A program made the position numbers and the translations under genes. A model generated the notes under the pieces. The model was not told the DNA's origin. It was given only the letters and a program-made list of their open reading frames with translations, and did no database searches. Positions 1-8,368 of a stretch of DNA of 64,000 nucleotides are shown piece by piece (within the stretch, counting starts at the first letter, position 1; every line of letters begins with the position of its first letter). Source of the stretch: Microbacterium sp. LWH13-1.2 (GTDB lineage Bacteria; Actinomycetota; Actinomycetes; Actinomycetales; Microbacteriaceae); NCBI RefSeq assembly GCF_038397735.1, contig NZ_CP151635.1, forward strand, positions 1,364,001 through 1,428,000, given 5' to 3'.

Positions 1-1233
1 TGCAGCGCTCTCCTCGTCGACGTCGTGCGCGAGCGCTGCGGCGTCGTAGAGGTCGAAATAGCGAGCAGCGGTGTCCATGTCCTTGTCGCCGCGACCCGAG
101 AGGCAGATCGCGATCACGGCATCCGGCCCGAGCTCACGCCCGATGCGCAGTGCTCCGGCCAGCGCGTGCGCCGACTCGATCGCGGGGATGATGCCTTCGG
201 TGCGGCTCAGCAGTCGCAGCGACTGCATGGCCTCGTCGTCGGTGGCGGGGATGTACTCGGCTCGTCCGATGTCGGCGAGCCAGGAGTGCTCCGGACCCAC
301 GCCCGGGTAGTCGAGCCCGGCCGAGATCGAGTGCGACTCGACGGTCTGTCCGTCTTCGTCCTGCAGCACGTACGTCTTCGCGCCGTGGAGGATGCCCGGT
401 CGTCCGCGCTCGATGGACGCCGCGTGACGGGGCGTGTCGACGCCGTCACCTGCGGCCTCGACGCCGTAGAGCTTGACGCCATCGTCGTCGAGGAAGGCAT
501 CGAACATGCCGATGGCGTTCGACCCTCCGCCGACGCACGCGACGACGGCGTCGGGCAGGCGTCCCACCTCGTCGAGCAGCTGCTGACGCGCTTCCTCGCC
601 GATGATCTTCTGGAAGTCGCGCACCATCGCGGGGAACGGGTGCGGTCCCGCGGCGGTGCCGAAGATGTAGTTGGTGGTCTCGACGGTCGCGACCCAGTCG
701 CGGTACGCGTCGTTGATGGCGTCCTTCAGCGTGCGGGATCCTGACGTGACGGCGACGACCTCGGCGCCCAGGAGGCGCATCCGCGCGACGTTGAGCGCCT
801 GACGCTCGGTGTCGACCTCGCCCATGTAGATCGTGCACTCGAGCCCGAAGAGCGCGGCCGCGGTGGCCGTGGCGACACCGTGCTGCCCTGCGCCCGTCTC
901 GGCGATCACGCGCGTCTTGCCGAGACGCTTGGTCAGCAGCGCCTGACCCAGCACATTGTTGATCTTGTGCGAGCCGGTGTGGTTCAGATCTTCACGCTTG
1001 AGGAAGACCCTCGCGCCGCCGGCGTGCTCGGCGAACCGCGCGACCTCGGTCAGCGGCGACGGGCGTCCCGCGTACGAGCTGAGCAGAGACGCCAGCTCGG
1101 AGCGGAAGGCCGGGTCGGCGATCGCGTCGGCGTAGGCCGCGGAGAGCTCGTCGATCGCGGCGATCAGCGATTCGGGCATGTACCGTCCGCCGTAGTCGCC
1201 AAACAGTGGACCATGCTGATCACGCAGGCTCAT
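1..1233 (-). CDS. trpB: tryptophan synthase beta chain, 3' end cut by window
   Basis: The product joins indole to L-serine to give tryptophan, using PLP in the alpha2-beta2 synthase complex in the cytoplasm. Reading from the ATG at 1233 gives 411 codons with no stop before base 1. This is close to the usual 395-420 residues, so only the tail and stop are missing. The PLP lysine is K90 in [10 protein letters not shown], and the phosphate-binding glycine loop [10 protein letters not shown] follows near residue 235. The start codon shares one base with the trpC stop (TGATG), so the two are translationally coupled. trpA would be expected next, beyond the window. Confidence 0.97.
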   Translation of the reverse strand, partial: MSLRDQHGPLFGDYGGRYMPESLIAAIDELSAAYADAIADPAFRSELASLLSSYAGRPSPLTEVARFAEHAGGARVFLKREDLNHTGSHKINNVLGQALLTKRLGKTRVIAETGAGQHGVATATAAALFGLECTIYMGEVDTERQALNVARMRLLGAEVVAVTSGSRTLKDAINDAYRDWVATVETTNYIFGTAAGPHPFPAMVRDFQKIIGEEARQQLLDEVGRLPDAVVACVGGGSNAIGMFDAFLDDDGVKLYGVEAAGDGVDTPRHAASIERGRPGILHGAKTYVLQDEDGQTVESHSISAGLDYPGVGPEHSWLADIGRAEYIPATDDEAMQSLRLLSRTEGIIPAIESAHALAGALRIGRELGPDAVIAICLSGRGDKDMDTAARYFDLYDAAALAHDVDEESAA

Positions 1234-2006
1234 CACGCCTCCAGGAAGCTCTTGAGAGTGGAGACCGGGTCGCCCGTGACGAGCGCCTCACCGATCAGGA
1301 CGACGTCTGCCCCCGCCGAGCGGTAGTGCGCGACGTCTGCAGGGGTGAGCACAGCGGATTCGGCGATCTTGACGGCGGAGTCCGGAATGCGCTCGACCAG
1401 GCGGCCGAACAGGTCGCGGTCGAGCTCGAGCGTCTTCAGGTCACGAGCGTTGACCCCGATCAGCGGGGCACCGAGGTCGATCGCGACCTCGAGCTCATCA
1501 GCCGAATGAGTCTCGACCAGAGGCGTCATGCCGAGTTCCGTGATGAACCCGAAGAGGTCGTCGAGCACCGCGCGCTCGAGTCCGGCGACGATCAGCAGCA
1601 CGAGGTCGGCGCCCGCGGCACGCGCCTCGAGCACCTGGTACCGGTTCGCGATGAAGTCCTTGCGGAGCACCGGCAGCGACACACGGGCGGTGACCGCCTC
1701 GAGGTCGGCAAGGCTGCCGCCGAAGCGGCGCTCCTCGGTGAGCACGCTGATGGCCGAGGCTCCCCCGGTCTCGTACAGCGAAGCCTGGAGCGCCGGGTCG
1801 GGGATCTCGGCGAGGGCCCCTCGAGACGGGCTCGCTCGCTTGACCTCGGCGATGATCTTGACCTGCTCGGAAGGAGCGAGGAAGGCGAGGGCGTCTTTCG
1901 CGGCGGGGCGCGCCAGAGCGTCGCGCTCGACCTCGGCCAGCGGCCGGGTGAGTGCGCGACGCTCTGCGTCAGCGACTGCGCCGGCCGTGAGGTCGGCGAG
2001 GACCAT
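1233..2006 (-). CDS. trpC: indole-3-glycerol phosphate synthase
   Basis: This 257-residue TIM-barrel enzyme closes the ring of CdRP to give indole-3-glycerol phosphate, the step before tryptophan synthase. Family signatures visible are [14 protein letters not shown] (catalytic lysine of beta1), LPVLRKDF with the second lysine, [14 protein letters not shown], and the phosphate-binding VLIGEALV near the end. The open frame continues upstream, but the family start [11 protein letters not shown] begins at the ATG at 2006. That ATG shares one base with the stop of the preceding gene (TAATG), which supports the choice. Confidence 0.96.
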   Translation of the reverse strand: MVLADLTAGAVADAERRALTRPLAEVERDALARPAAKDALAFLAPSEQVKIIAEVKRASPSRGALAEIPDPALQASLYETGGASAISVLTEERRFGGSLADLEAVTARVSLPVLRKDFIANRYQVLEARAAGADLVLLIVAGLERAVLDDLFGFITELGMTPLVETHSADELEVAIDLGAPLIGVNARDLKTLELDRDLFGRLVERIPDSAVKIAESAVLTPADVAHYRSAGADVVLIGEALVTGDPVSTLKSFLEA

Positions 2007-2251
2007 TAGTGCGCCTTCGGCGAGTACTTGGGGCCCTTCACGCCGTAACCGGCCTTCGCGAGCAGCCAGCCCACGAGCGCGCCGATCGGGACGATGGCGG
2101 CGCCGACCCAGATCAGGGCGACCCACACGGGGCTGAACTCGGCGAGGCAGAACGCCAGCGTGCCGATCGTGAAGCCCGCGAGCATGATGATCACGGCGGT
2201 CCATGCTGCCGGCGAGTGTCCGTGGCCGGGGTCAGCGATCGGGTTGGTCAT
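2006..2251 (-). CDS. HGxxPAAW-family small membrane protein
   Basis: This 81-residue protein starts at the ATG at 2251, preceded by a GGAGGAGACC-type ribosome-binding site. It carries the HGHSPAAW signature at residues 10-17, which names a small actinobacterial family usually found in tryptophan operons. Two hydrophobic segments follow (about residues 17-38 and 42-64), then a basic tail, so it should be an integral membrane protein with two helices. It lies between the Trp-associated membrane protein and trpC and overlaps trpC by one base. Its biochemical role is unknown; the linkage to trp genes is the only clue. Confidence 0.85.
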   Translation of the reverse strand: MTNPIADPGHGHSPAAWTAVIIMLAGFTIGTLAFCLAEFSPVWVALIWVGAAIVPIGALVGWLLAKAGYGVKGPKYSPKAH

Positions 2252-2299
2252 GGTCTCCTCCGGGGGACGACGTGGTGGGTCGGTTCAAGTCTATCGGGG

Positions 2300-2890
2300 T
2301 CATCGTGTGGGGTCGGTTCCGCGTGACAGGTCGTCCCACGAGTCGATCGCGTCGACAGGGCCTGCGGCGGCCTCGACGTGCGCGGCGTCGGTGCGATAGC
2401 GGCGGCCGCCCTTCTTCCAGCGTCGCCAGGTGACCAGCACCACGAGCGAAGCGACCAGCAGCAGGGCCCACCCGATCAGCGTCATGACCGGCCAGGCGGA
2501 GAGCTCGATGCCCGCGACGACGTCGGCGATCGCCGATTCTCCCGCGAGTCCCGTGGTCTCGGTCACGGTCGGTCCGACCGCGCTCAACGGCTCGGAGAGC
2601 AGCAGCTGGAAGGTCGTCCACCCGAGGAACACGGCGCTGGCGGCACCGAGCACACCGAAGACGAGACGGACCACCGGGCCGACGATCGACAGCGCGATGC
2701 CGAGCGCGAGCACGGCCAGGCTCAGCGGCGCGAGAAGCGGCAGCGCAGAGGCTCCCGGAACCAGGATCGCCTCACCGGCGTCCGTGCGCTCGACGGTCAG
2801 CCAGGTCTGGGTCGACGAGATGATCCCGATCGCGCCGGACAGCAGGAAGCCGGAGACGGCGATGGAGCGGCCTCGACGGGCGATCGTCAT
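2300..2890 (-). CDS. Trp biosynthesis-associated membrane protein
   Basis: This 196-residue protein has an arginine-rich N-terminus followed by four hydrophobic segments (about residues 10-28, 46-66, 69-92 and 130-155). A cytoplasmic basic patch [11 protein letters not shown] and an acidic tail follow. It matches the actinobacterial membrane protein typically found between trpE and trpC (Rv1610-like). Function is unknown, though a role in tryptophan or indole handling is often assumed. The start codon at 2890 overlaps the hisI stop by four bases (ATGA). The gene normally upstream, trpE, is not here: hisI abuts it directly. Confidence 0.85.
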   Translation of the reverse strand: MTIARRGRSIAVSGFLLSGAIGIISSTQTWLTVERTDAGEAILVPGASALPLLAPLSLAVLALGIALSIVGPVVRLVFGVLGAASAVFLGWTTFQLLLSEPLSAVGPTVTETTGLAGESAIADVVAGIELSAWPVMTLIGWALLLVASLVVLVTWRRWKKGGRRYRTDAAHVEAAAGPVDAIDSWDDLSRGTDPTR

Positions 2891-3246
2891 GCGGATGCGC
2901 CCCCTTCGACGGCCTCGAGGTCGTTCGAGTCGAAGCAGGTGCGCGTGCCGGTGTGGCAGGCAGGTCCGGTCTGGTCGACGCGGAGCAGGATCGCGTCGCC
3001 GTCGCAGTCGAGGCGGGCCTCATGCACGACCTGGATGTGGCCGGAGGTGTCGCCCTTGCGCCAGTACTCCTGCCGCGACCTCGACCAGTAGACGGCGCGA
3101 CCCGATGTGAGGGTCCTGCGCAGCGCCTCGGCATCGACCCACGCGAGCATGAGGACCTCTGCGGTGTCCCACTGCTGCACGATGACAGGGGCGAGCCCGT
3201 CGGTGTTGAAGGCGACCTGGGCGATCCGATCCTCGATGTCGGTCAT
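2887..3246 (-). CDS. hisI: phosphoribosyl-AMP cyclohydrolase
   Basis: This 119-residue enzyme opens the adenine ring of PR-AMP in the third step of histidine synthesis. It is the single-domain HisI type, because the pyrophosphohydrolase is the separate hisE. Zinc and magnesium ligands are visible: DCDGD at residues 80-84, and C97/H98/C104 in CHTGTRTC. The substrate loop is [17 protein letters not shown] at 54-70. The ATG overlaps the hisF stop by four bases. Confidence 0.97.
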   Translation of the reverse strand: MTDIEDRIAQVAFNTDGLAPVIVQQWDTAEVLMLAWVDAEALRRTLTSGRAVYWSRSRQEYWRKGDTSGHIQVVHEARLDCDGDAILLRVDQTGPACHTGTRTCFDSNDLEAVEGGASA

Positions 3247-4004
3247 CGGACGATCACTCCTTCGGCGCGCAGCGCGTCCTTCACGTCTCCGACGGTGAGA
3301 GCACCGGTGTGGAACACGCTGGCTGCGAGCACGGCATCCGCCCCCGCCTTGATGGCAGGAGCGAAGTCGGAGACCTTGCCGGCGCCGCCCGAGGCGATGA
3401 CCGGCACGGATGCCGCTTCGCGCATGAGTTTCACGAGTTCGAGGTCGAAGCCGTCGCGAGTGCCGTCGGCGTCGATCGAGTTGACCAGGAGCTCTCCGGC
3501 ACCGCGCTCGGCGGCCTCTCGCGCCCAGTCGAGGGCGTCGAGAGTCGTCTGCGTGCGTCCGCCGTGCGTGGTGACCACGAACCCGGAGTGGGTCGTGTTC
3601 GCGCGCTTGACGTCCAGCGAGAGCACGAGCACCTGCGCGCCGAAGCGATCGGCGATCTCGCCGATGAGCTCCGGTCGCGCGATCGCGGCGGAATTGACGC
3701 CGACTTTGTCGGCTCCGACCGAGAGAAGACGCGCCACGTCGTCGACGCTGCGCACTCCTCCGCCGACCGTCAGCGGGACGAAGACCTGCTCCGCCGTGCG
3801 CTGCACCACGTCATACGTCGTCGCGCGGGCATCGACGGTCGCGGTGACGTCGAGAAAGGTGATCTCGTCAGCGCCCTGCGCCGCATAGTGCCGCGCGAGC
3901 TCGACGGGGTCGCCCATGTCCCGGAGGTTCTCGAAGTTGACGCCCTTGACCACGCGCCCGTCGGCGACATCCAGACACGGGATGACTCGGCTCGCGAGCG
4001 TCAT
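3243..4004 (-). CDS. hisF: imidazole glycerol phosphate synthase, cyclase subunit
   Basis: HisF takes ammonia from the HisH glutaminase and forms imidazole glycerol phosphate plus AICAR. It is a 253-residue (beta/alpha)8 barrel. The two catalytic aspartates are D12 ([14 protein letters not shown]) and D131 (SLDVKRA). The C-terminal phosphate-binding [12 protein letters not shown] is intact. The frame is open further upstream, but the family N-terminus begins at the ATG at 4004. That ATG shares a base with the hisG stop (TGATG). hisH is not in the window. Confidence 0.97.
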   Translation of the reverse strand: MTLASRVIPCLDVADGRVVKGVNFENLRDMGDPVELARHYAAQGADEITFLDVTATVDARATTYDVVQRTAEQVFVPLTVGGGVRSVDDVARLLSVGADKVGVNSAAIARPELIGEIADRFGAQVLVLSLDVKRANTTHSGFVVTTHGGRTQTTLDALDWAREAAERGAGELLVNSIDADGTRDGFDLELVKLMREAASVPVIASGGAGKVSDFAPAIKAGADAVLAASVFHTGALTVGDVKDALRAEGVIVR

Positions 4005-4846
4005 CAGAGCCTCGCGTTGTGGATCGCCGTGACGAGGATCGCGCGGGCGCCGAGCGCATAAAGCGCGTCCATCACGGGGTTCACCCGTGCCCGCGCCACC
4101 ATCACGCGCACCGCGACCCACTCCGGGTCGCGCAGCGGAGAGACGGTCGGCGACTCGATGCCCCCGGCGATCTTCACCGCGTCATCGAGCAGCGCCAGAG
4201 GCAGGTCGTAGTCGATCATCACGAATCGGCGGGCGACCATCACTCCGCGCAGGCGACGCAGCAGCGTCTCGGAGCCCTCTGCGTCCTGCGGCCCGGCGAT
4301 CAGGACGGCTTCGGACTGCAGGATGACAGGCCCGAAGACGTCGAGCCCCGCCTGACGCAGTGTCGTGCCGGTCTCGACGACATCCGCGACCGCGTCGGCG
4401 ACGCCGAGGCGTACGGCGGACTCGACCGCACCGTCGAGCGGCACGAGGTCGACCGCGATGCCGCGCTCATCGAGGAACGCATCGACCAGCCCCGGGTACG
4501 AGGTGGCGATGCGGAGCCCGTCGAGCTCGGAGACGTCGGTGTAACGGCCGGAGGGCGCAGCGAAGCGGAACGTGGAGCCGGCGAAGCCGAGCGCCTCGAT
4601 CTCACGCGCACCCGGCATCCGGGCGTCGAGCAGGAGATCGCGACCCGTGATGCCGACGTCGATGGCTCCCGAGCCGACGTAGGTGGCGATGTCCTTGGGA
4701 CGGAGGTAGAAGAACTCGACGTCGTTGTCGGTGTCGACGACGTGGAGGGTCTTGGGGTCACGACGACCGGCGTAACCGGCCTCCGCGAGCATGTCGGCGG
4801 CGGTCTCGGAGAGAGAGCCCTTGTTGGGAACAGCAATACGCAGCAT
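4004..4846 (-). CDS. hisG: ATP phosphoribosyltransferase (long form)
   Basis: HisG joins ATP and PRPP in the committed, histidine-inhibited step of the pathway. At 280 residues this is the long HisG_L form with a C-terminal regulatory ACT/PII-like domain (about residues 205-280), so it needs no HisZ partner. The N-terminus [13 protein letters not shown] and the segment VGITGRDLL are typical of the catalytic periplasmic-binding-like fold. It lies 38 bases downstream of hisE. No his leader peptide or histidine T-box is visible in that gap. Confidence 0.97.
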   Translation of the reverse strand: MLRIAVPNKGSLSETAADMLAEAGYAGRRDPKTLHVVDTDNDVEFFYLRPKDIATYVGSGAIDVGITGRDLLLDARMPGAREIEALGFAGSTFRFAAPSGRYTDVSELDGLRIATSYPGLVDAFLDERGIAVDLVPLDGAVESAVRLGVADAVADVVETGTTLRQAGLDVFGPVILQSEAVLIAGPQDAEGSETLLRRLRGVMVARRFVMIDYDLPLALLDDAVKIAGGIESPTVSPLRDPEWVAVRVMVARARVNPVMDALYALGARAILVTAIHNARL

Positions 4847-4884
4847 GGGATGCCTTCAGATCGAAGCGAGTGTGGCGGAGCGCT

Positions 4885-5148
4885 TCACAGATGTCGGTAG
4901 ACGTCCTGAAGGCTCAGGCCCTTCGCGATCATCATCACCTGCACGTGGTAGAGCAGCTGGGAGATCTCCTCGGCGGCGTCCTCGTCGGATTCGTACTCGG
5001 AGGCCATCCATACCTCGGCGGCCTCTTCGACGATCTTCTTGCCGATGGTGTGTACACCGCCGTCGAGCTCTGCGACCGTCCCCGATCCCTCGGGTCGGGT
5101 CTCGGCCTTGAGGCTGAGCTCGGCGAACAGCTCGTCGAAAGTCTTCAC
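4885..5148 (-). CDS. hisE: phosphoribosyl-ATP diphosphatase
   Basis: This 87-residue all-alpha MazG-like enzyme hydrolyses PR-ATP to PR-AMP, the second histidine step. The metal-binding helix [14 protein letters not shown] is at residues 36-49, followed by an acidic stretch [16 protein letters not shown]. The ATG at 5148 overlaps the rpe stop by four bases, so histidine genes are coupled to a pentose-phosphate gene. The order rpe-hisE-hisG places both early steps of histidine synthesis together. Confidence 0.95.
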   Translation of the reverse strand: MKTFDELFAELSLKAETRPEGSGTVAELDGGVHTIGKKIVEEAAEVWMASEYESDEDAAEEISQLLYHVQVMMIAKGLSLQDVYRHL

Positions 5149-5825
5149 GATTCCAGGCTAGCGGCTCTGGCGCGGTCCCTGAGCCGAGTGACGGCCGCTT
5201 CGACGTCCTCAGCGCCGTACACGGCGGACCCGGCGACGAAAGTGTCGGCTCCGGCAGCTGCAGCGGCCTCGATCGTCGCATCCGAGATGCCGCCGTCGAC
5301 CTGCAACCAGACGTTCGAGCCCCGACGCTTCGCCTCATCCGCGAGGGCCCGGAGCTTCGGCATCGTCTCGGGCATGAATCCCTGACCTCCGAATCCGGGC
5401 TCGACGGTCATGACGAGGATCTGATCGAACTCCTCGAGAACGCTGTAGAGGCCCTCTGCGGGAGTGTCGGGCTTGATCGCGACCCCTGCGCGAGCGCCCA
5501 TGCTGCGAAGCGTACGGGCGAGCGAGATCGGGTCGGCGGCCGCTTCGAGGTGGAACGTGACACTCGCCGCTCCCAGCTCGGCATAGCCGGGTGCCCATCG
5601 CTCGGGGTCGGTGATCATCAGGTGCACGTCGAGAGGGATCGGGCTGGTCGCCTGGATCCTCTCGACCATCTGCGGCCCGAAGGTGAGGTTCGGAACGAAG
5701 TGGTTGTCCATGACGTCGACATGCGCGAAGTCGGCCGTGGCGATCCTCGCGAGATCACGCTGCATGTTCACGAAGTCGGCGGCGAGGATGCTGGGGTTGA
5801 TGCGCGGTGCGCGAGGAAGATCCAC
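5145..5825 (-). CDS. rpe: ribulose-phosphate 3-epimerase
   Basis: This enzyme interconverts ribulose 5-phosphate and xylulose 5-phosphate in the pentose phosphate pathway, which also feeds PRPP for histidine and tryptophan. The 226 residues form a TIM barrel. Metal and catalytic residues are present: H35 and D37 (HVDVMD), H68 (LDVHLMI) and D177 (QVDGGI), with the loop [12 protein letters not shown]. Only four bases separate it from the rsmB stop, so it is probably cotranscribed with rsmB and fmt. Confidence 0.97.
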   Translation of the reverse strand: MDLPRAPRINPSILAADFVNMQRDLARIATADFAHVDVMDNHFVPNLTFGPQMVERIQATSPIPLDVHLMITDPERWAPGYAELGAASVTFHLEAAADPISLARTLRSMGARAGVAIKPDTPAEGLYSVLEEFDQILVMTVEPGFGGQGFMPETMPKLRALADEAKRRGSNVWLQVDGGISDATIEAAAAAGADTFVAGSAVYGAEDVEAAVTRLRDRARAASLES

Positions 5826-5829
5826 GTCT

Positions 5830-7392
5830 CTAGTCTCCTTCTTCGGCGTTCGCGCCGCTCGACGGTGTCACTGTGCGCTGAAGAAGCGCGAGGAACATGG
5901 CGTCTGTGCCGTGACGGTGCGGCCACAGCTGCATGCGACCCGACCCGTCGCTTCCGAGGTCGATCGGCGATTCGGACACGCCCGCGACCACGGCCCGCGC
6001 GTCGAGTTCAGTGATGTCGCTGCGCCCTCGCAGCACCTCCTGCACCACGCCGGTGGTCTCGGCGAGATGCGGAGAGCAGGTCGCGTAGGCGACGATGCCA
6101 CCGGGGGCGAGCGCATCGAGCGCAGAGCTCAGGAGCTCGACCTGCAGCGGCACCAGCTCGGCGACGTCGGCCGGGCTCTTGCGCCACCGTGCCTCAGGGC
6201 GCCTTCTCAAGGCCCCGAGACCGGTGCAGGGGGCATCGACGAGGATGCGATCGAACACGCCGCTGTGCGAGGCGCCGAAGGATCGGCCGTCCTCTTCGTG
6301 CACCACGACGTCGCCGGGCACCGCCTTCAGCGCATTGCGCACGAGCCGGGCGCGCGTGGGAACGACCTCGTTGGCTTCGAGCGTCACATCGTGCTCTCGG
6401 GCGATCGACGCGAGCAGCGCGGTCTTGCCTCCCGGGCCCGCGCAGAGGTCGAGCCATCGCTCCCCCGGCGCGATCGGCGCGGCCTCGACCAGTGCGAGAG
6501 CGACCAGCTGGGACCCCTCGTCCTGCACGCGCACGGTGCCCCCTGACTCGGAGATCACCCGATGCGGGTCTCCGCCCGGCGAACCGTACGCCGTCGGCGC
6601 ATAGGGCCGACGCGGCTCTCCCGGCTCGGCGAGGCCGGGGAGCGCCACGAGCGTCACTTCGGGCGAGGCGTTGTCTGCATCGAGGAGGTCATCGAGCTCA
6701 TCGGCCCTGCCCTCGGCCGCCAGCGCGCGGCGCAGAGCGCGGATGACCCATACCGGATGGGCCGATCGCAGAGCGAGCCGCTCATCGTCAGAGCGGGCGG
6801 AGCCCTCGATTCGTTGCTCCCACTCCCCCGGTGTCTCGCGTGAGATCCGACGGAGGACGGCGTTCGCGAAGCTCGAGGCTCCTCGGCCTTGCGTCGCTGC
6901 GACCAGGTTCACGGACTCGTTCACGGCGGCGTGCGAGGCGACCCGCGTCGCGAGCAGCTGATGCGTCGCCAACCGGAGAGCATCCAGCACGGCCGGATCG
7001 ATCTCCTCGGCAGGACGGTCGGCGGCGGACGAGATGATCGCGTCGTAGGTGCCGCGACGCCGGAGCGTGCCGTAGGCGAGTTCGGTGGCCAGCGCCGCAT
7101 CCTGCGGGTTCAGACCCGCTTCGGCGATCGCCGGGGGCAGGATCAGATTCGCGTACGCATCCGACTCCGACACCGCACGGAGCACGTCATATGCGACTCG
7201 GCGGGCCGGCTGAACCGTGCGTTGCGGGCCCGTGCGCTGGGGGCCGCGCTGCTGGGCATCGCGCGGCTGCGGGGCACCGGAGGAGGACTGAGCGCGCTGG
7301 CCCTGCGACGAACCGCGGCGTCCCTGCGAACGAGCTCGGGGGTCTCCGGTGCGGCCGGGGCGACGCGGACGGTCGCTCTGCTCGCCGCTCAT
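5830..7392 (-). CDS. rsmB: 16S rRNA (cytosine-967 C5)-methyltransferase
   Basis: The protein methylates C967 of 16S rRNA using SAM. After a low-complexity, Arg/Gln/Gly-rich N-terminus of about 55 residues comes a NusB-like RNA-binding domain (about 60-195). The Rossmann methyltransferase domain follows, with SAM loop LDLCAGPGGKTALL, the PCTGLGALRRRPE motif and ATCSPHLAET, which hold the two catalytic cysteines. It is 520 residues long. The frame is open further upstream, but the ATG at 7392 overlaps the fmt stop by four bases (ATGA) and is preferred. Confidence 0.94.
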   Translation of the reverse strand: MSGEQSDRPRRPGRTGDPRARSQGRRGSSQGQRAQSSSGAPQPRDAQQRGPQRTGPQRTVQPARRVAYDVLRAVSESDAYANLILPPAIAEAGLNPQDAALATELAYGTLRRRGTYDAIISSAADRPAEEIDPAVLDALRLATHQLLATRVASHAAVNESVNLVAATQGRGASSFANAVLRRISRETPGEWEQRIEGSARSDDERLALRSAHPVWVIRALRRALAAEGRADELDDLLDADNASPEVTLVALPGLAEPGEPRRPYAPTAYGSPGGDPHRVISESGGTVRVQDEGSQLVALALVEAAPIAPGERWLDLCAGPGGKTALLASIAREHDVTLEANEVVPTRARLVRNALKAVPGDVVVHEEDGRSFGASHSGVFDRILVDAPCTGLGALRRRPEARWRKSPADVAELVPLQVELLSSALDALAPGGIVAYATCSPHLAETTGVVQEVLRGRSDITELDARAVVAGVSESPIDLGSDGSGRMQLWPHRHGTDAMFLALLQRTVTPSSGANAEEGD

Positions 7393-8309
7393 GCTCCGGC
7401 CCGCGCGTTCTCGGTGTCCCGCTGACCACGCCACCAATCGACCGCGTTCATGGCGCCCTTTCCTGCGGGCTGCACCCGCGTCACCGACAGGGGTGCTGTC
7501 GCGGTTCCGATGAGCAGCGCCGTCTTGGTCGCGACGATCTCGCCCGGCTCCAGCGCCGACCCGTCGGCTGCAGGCACGGCCTCGAGGATCTTCAGCCGCG
7601 TGCCGTCGACGGTCGTGTGGGCACCGGGTTCGGGAGTGACTCCGCGGAAGCGCGCGAAGACACGGGCGAGCGGATCACTCCACTCGAGCTGTCCGTCGTC
7701 GAAGGTGAGCTTCGGCGCCACCGTCGGCTCGCCCTCCTGCGGCACCGAGCGGGCCGTGCCGTCGGCTATCGCGGCGACGACCTCGGACGTCAGCTTCGCG
7801 CCGTCGATCGCGAGGGTCTCGAGCGCGGCATCGGCCGTGGCCTCGGAGGGGACGTCGACGACGCGGGTGGCGAAGAGGTCACCCGCATCGAGCGCGGGGA
7901 CCAGCTGGAAGACGCTGGCGCCGAGCTGTTGGTCGCCGGCGATCAGGGCTCGCTGCACCGGGGCCGCTCCCCGCCACTGCGGCAGGAGCGAGAAGTGCAG
8001 ATTGATCCAGCCCTTCGCGGGGGTCGAGAGCAGCGGCTCGCGGACGAGTCCGCCATAGGCGACGATGACGCCGAGGTCGACGGCGAGGGCGGCGATGGCA
8101 TCCGTGGCCTCGGCGTCCAGCCGCGCAGCCTTGATGATCGGCAGACCGAGCTCGGCGGCGACCTGGGCGACCGGCGACGGCGTCAGCACCCGCTTGCGAC
8201 CCAGCGGCGCGTCGGGCCGCGTGACGACCGCGGCGATGTCGTGCTCCGTCGCGAGGCGACGGAGGGTGGGGACGGCTGCCGACGGTGTGCCGGCGAAGAC
8301 GAGACGCAT
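7389..8309 (-). CDS. fmt: methionyl-tRNA formyltransferase
   Basis: Fmt formylates initiator Met-tRNA using 10-formyl-tetrahydrofolate. The 306 residues match the family length. Recognisable parts are the N-terminal MRLVFAGTP, the active-site strand NLHFSLLPQWRGAAPVQRAL, the catalytic aspartate in LDAGDLF, and a C-terminal OB-like domain from about residue 205. The long open frame extends upstream to 8828, but the conserved start is the ATG at 8309, preceded by a GGAG sequence. It lies 59 bases downstream of priA and overlaps rsmB. Confidence 0.96.
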   Translation of the reverse strand: MRLVFAGTPSAAVPTLRRLATEHDIAAVVTRPDAPLGRKRVLTPSPVAQVAAELGLPIIKAARLDAEATDAIAALAVDLGVIVAYGGLVREPLLSTPAKGWINLHFSLLPQWRGAAPVQRALIAGDQQLGASVFQLVPALDAGDLFATRVVDVPSEATADAALETLAIDGAKLTSEVVAAIADGTARSVPQEGEPTVAPKLTFDDGQLEWSDPLARVFARFRGVTPEPGAHTTVDGTRLKILEAVPAADGSALEPGEIVATKTALLIGTATAPLSVTRVQPAGKGAMNAVDWWRGQRDTENARAGA

Positions 8310-8368
8310 GAAGGTGCTCCGGAGGGATGCGGGGGTGGATCGGGTGAGGACTGACGGCGTGTTCGCGA

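Noticed and set aside
4847..4884. Histidine leader peptide or attenuator before hisG
   Set aside because: There is no run of His codons and no terminator/antiterminator pair in the 38-base gap.
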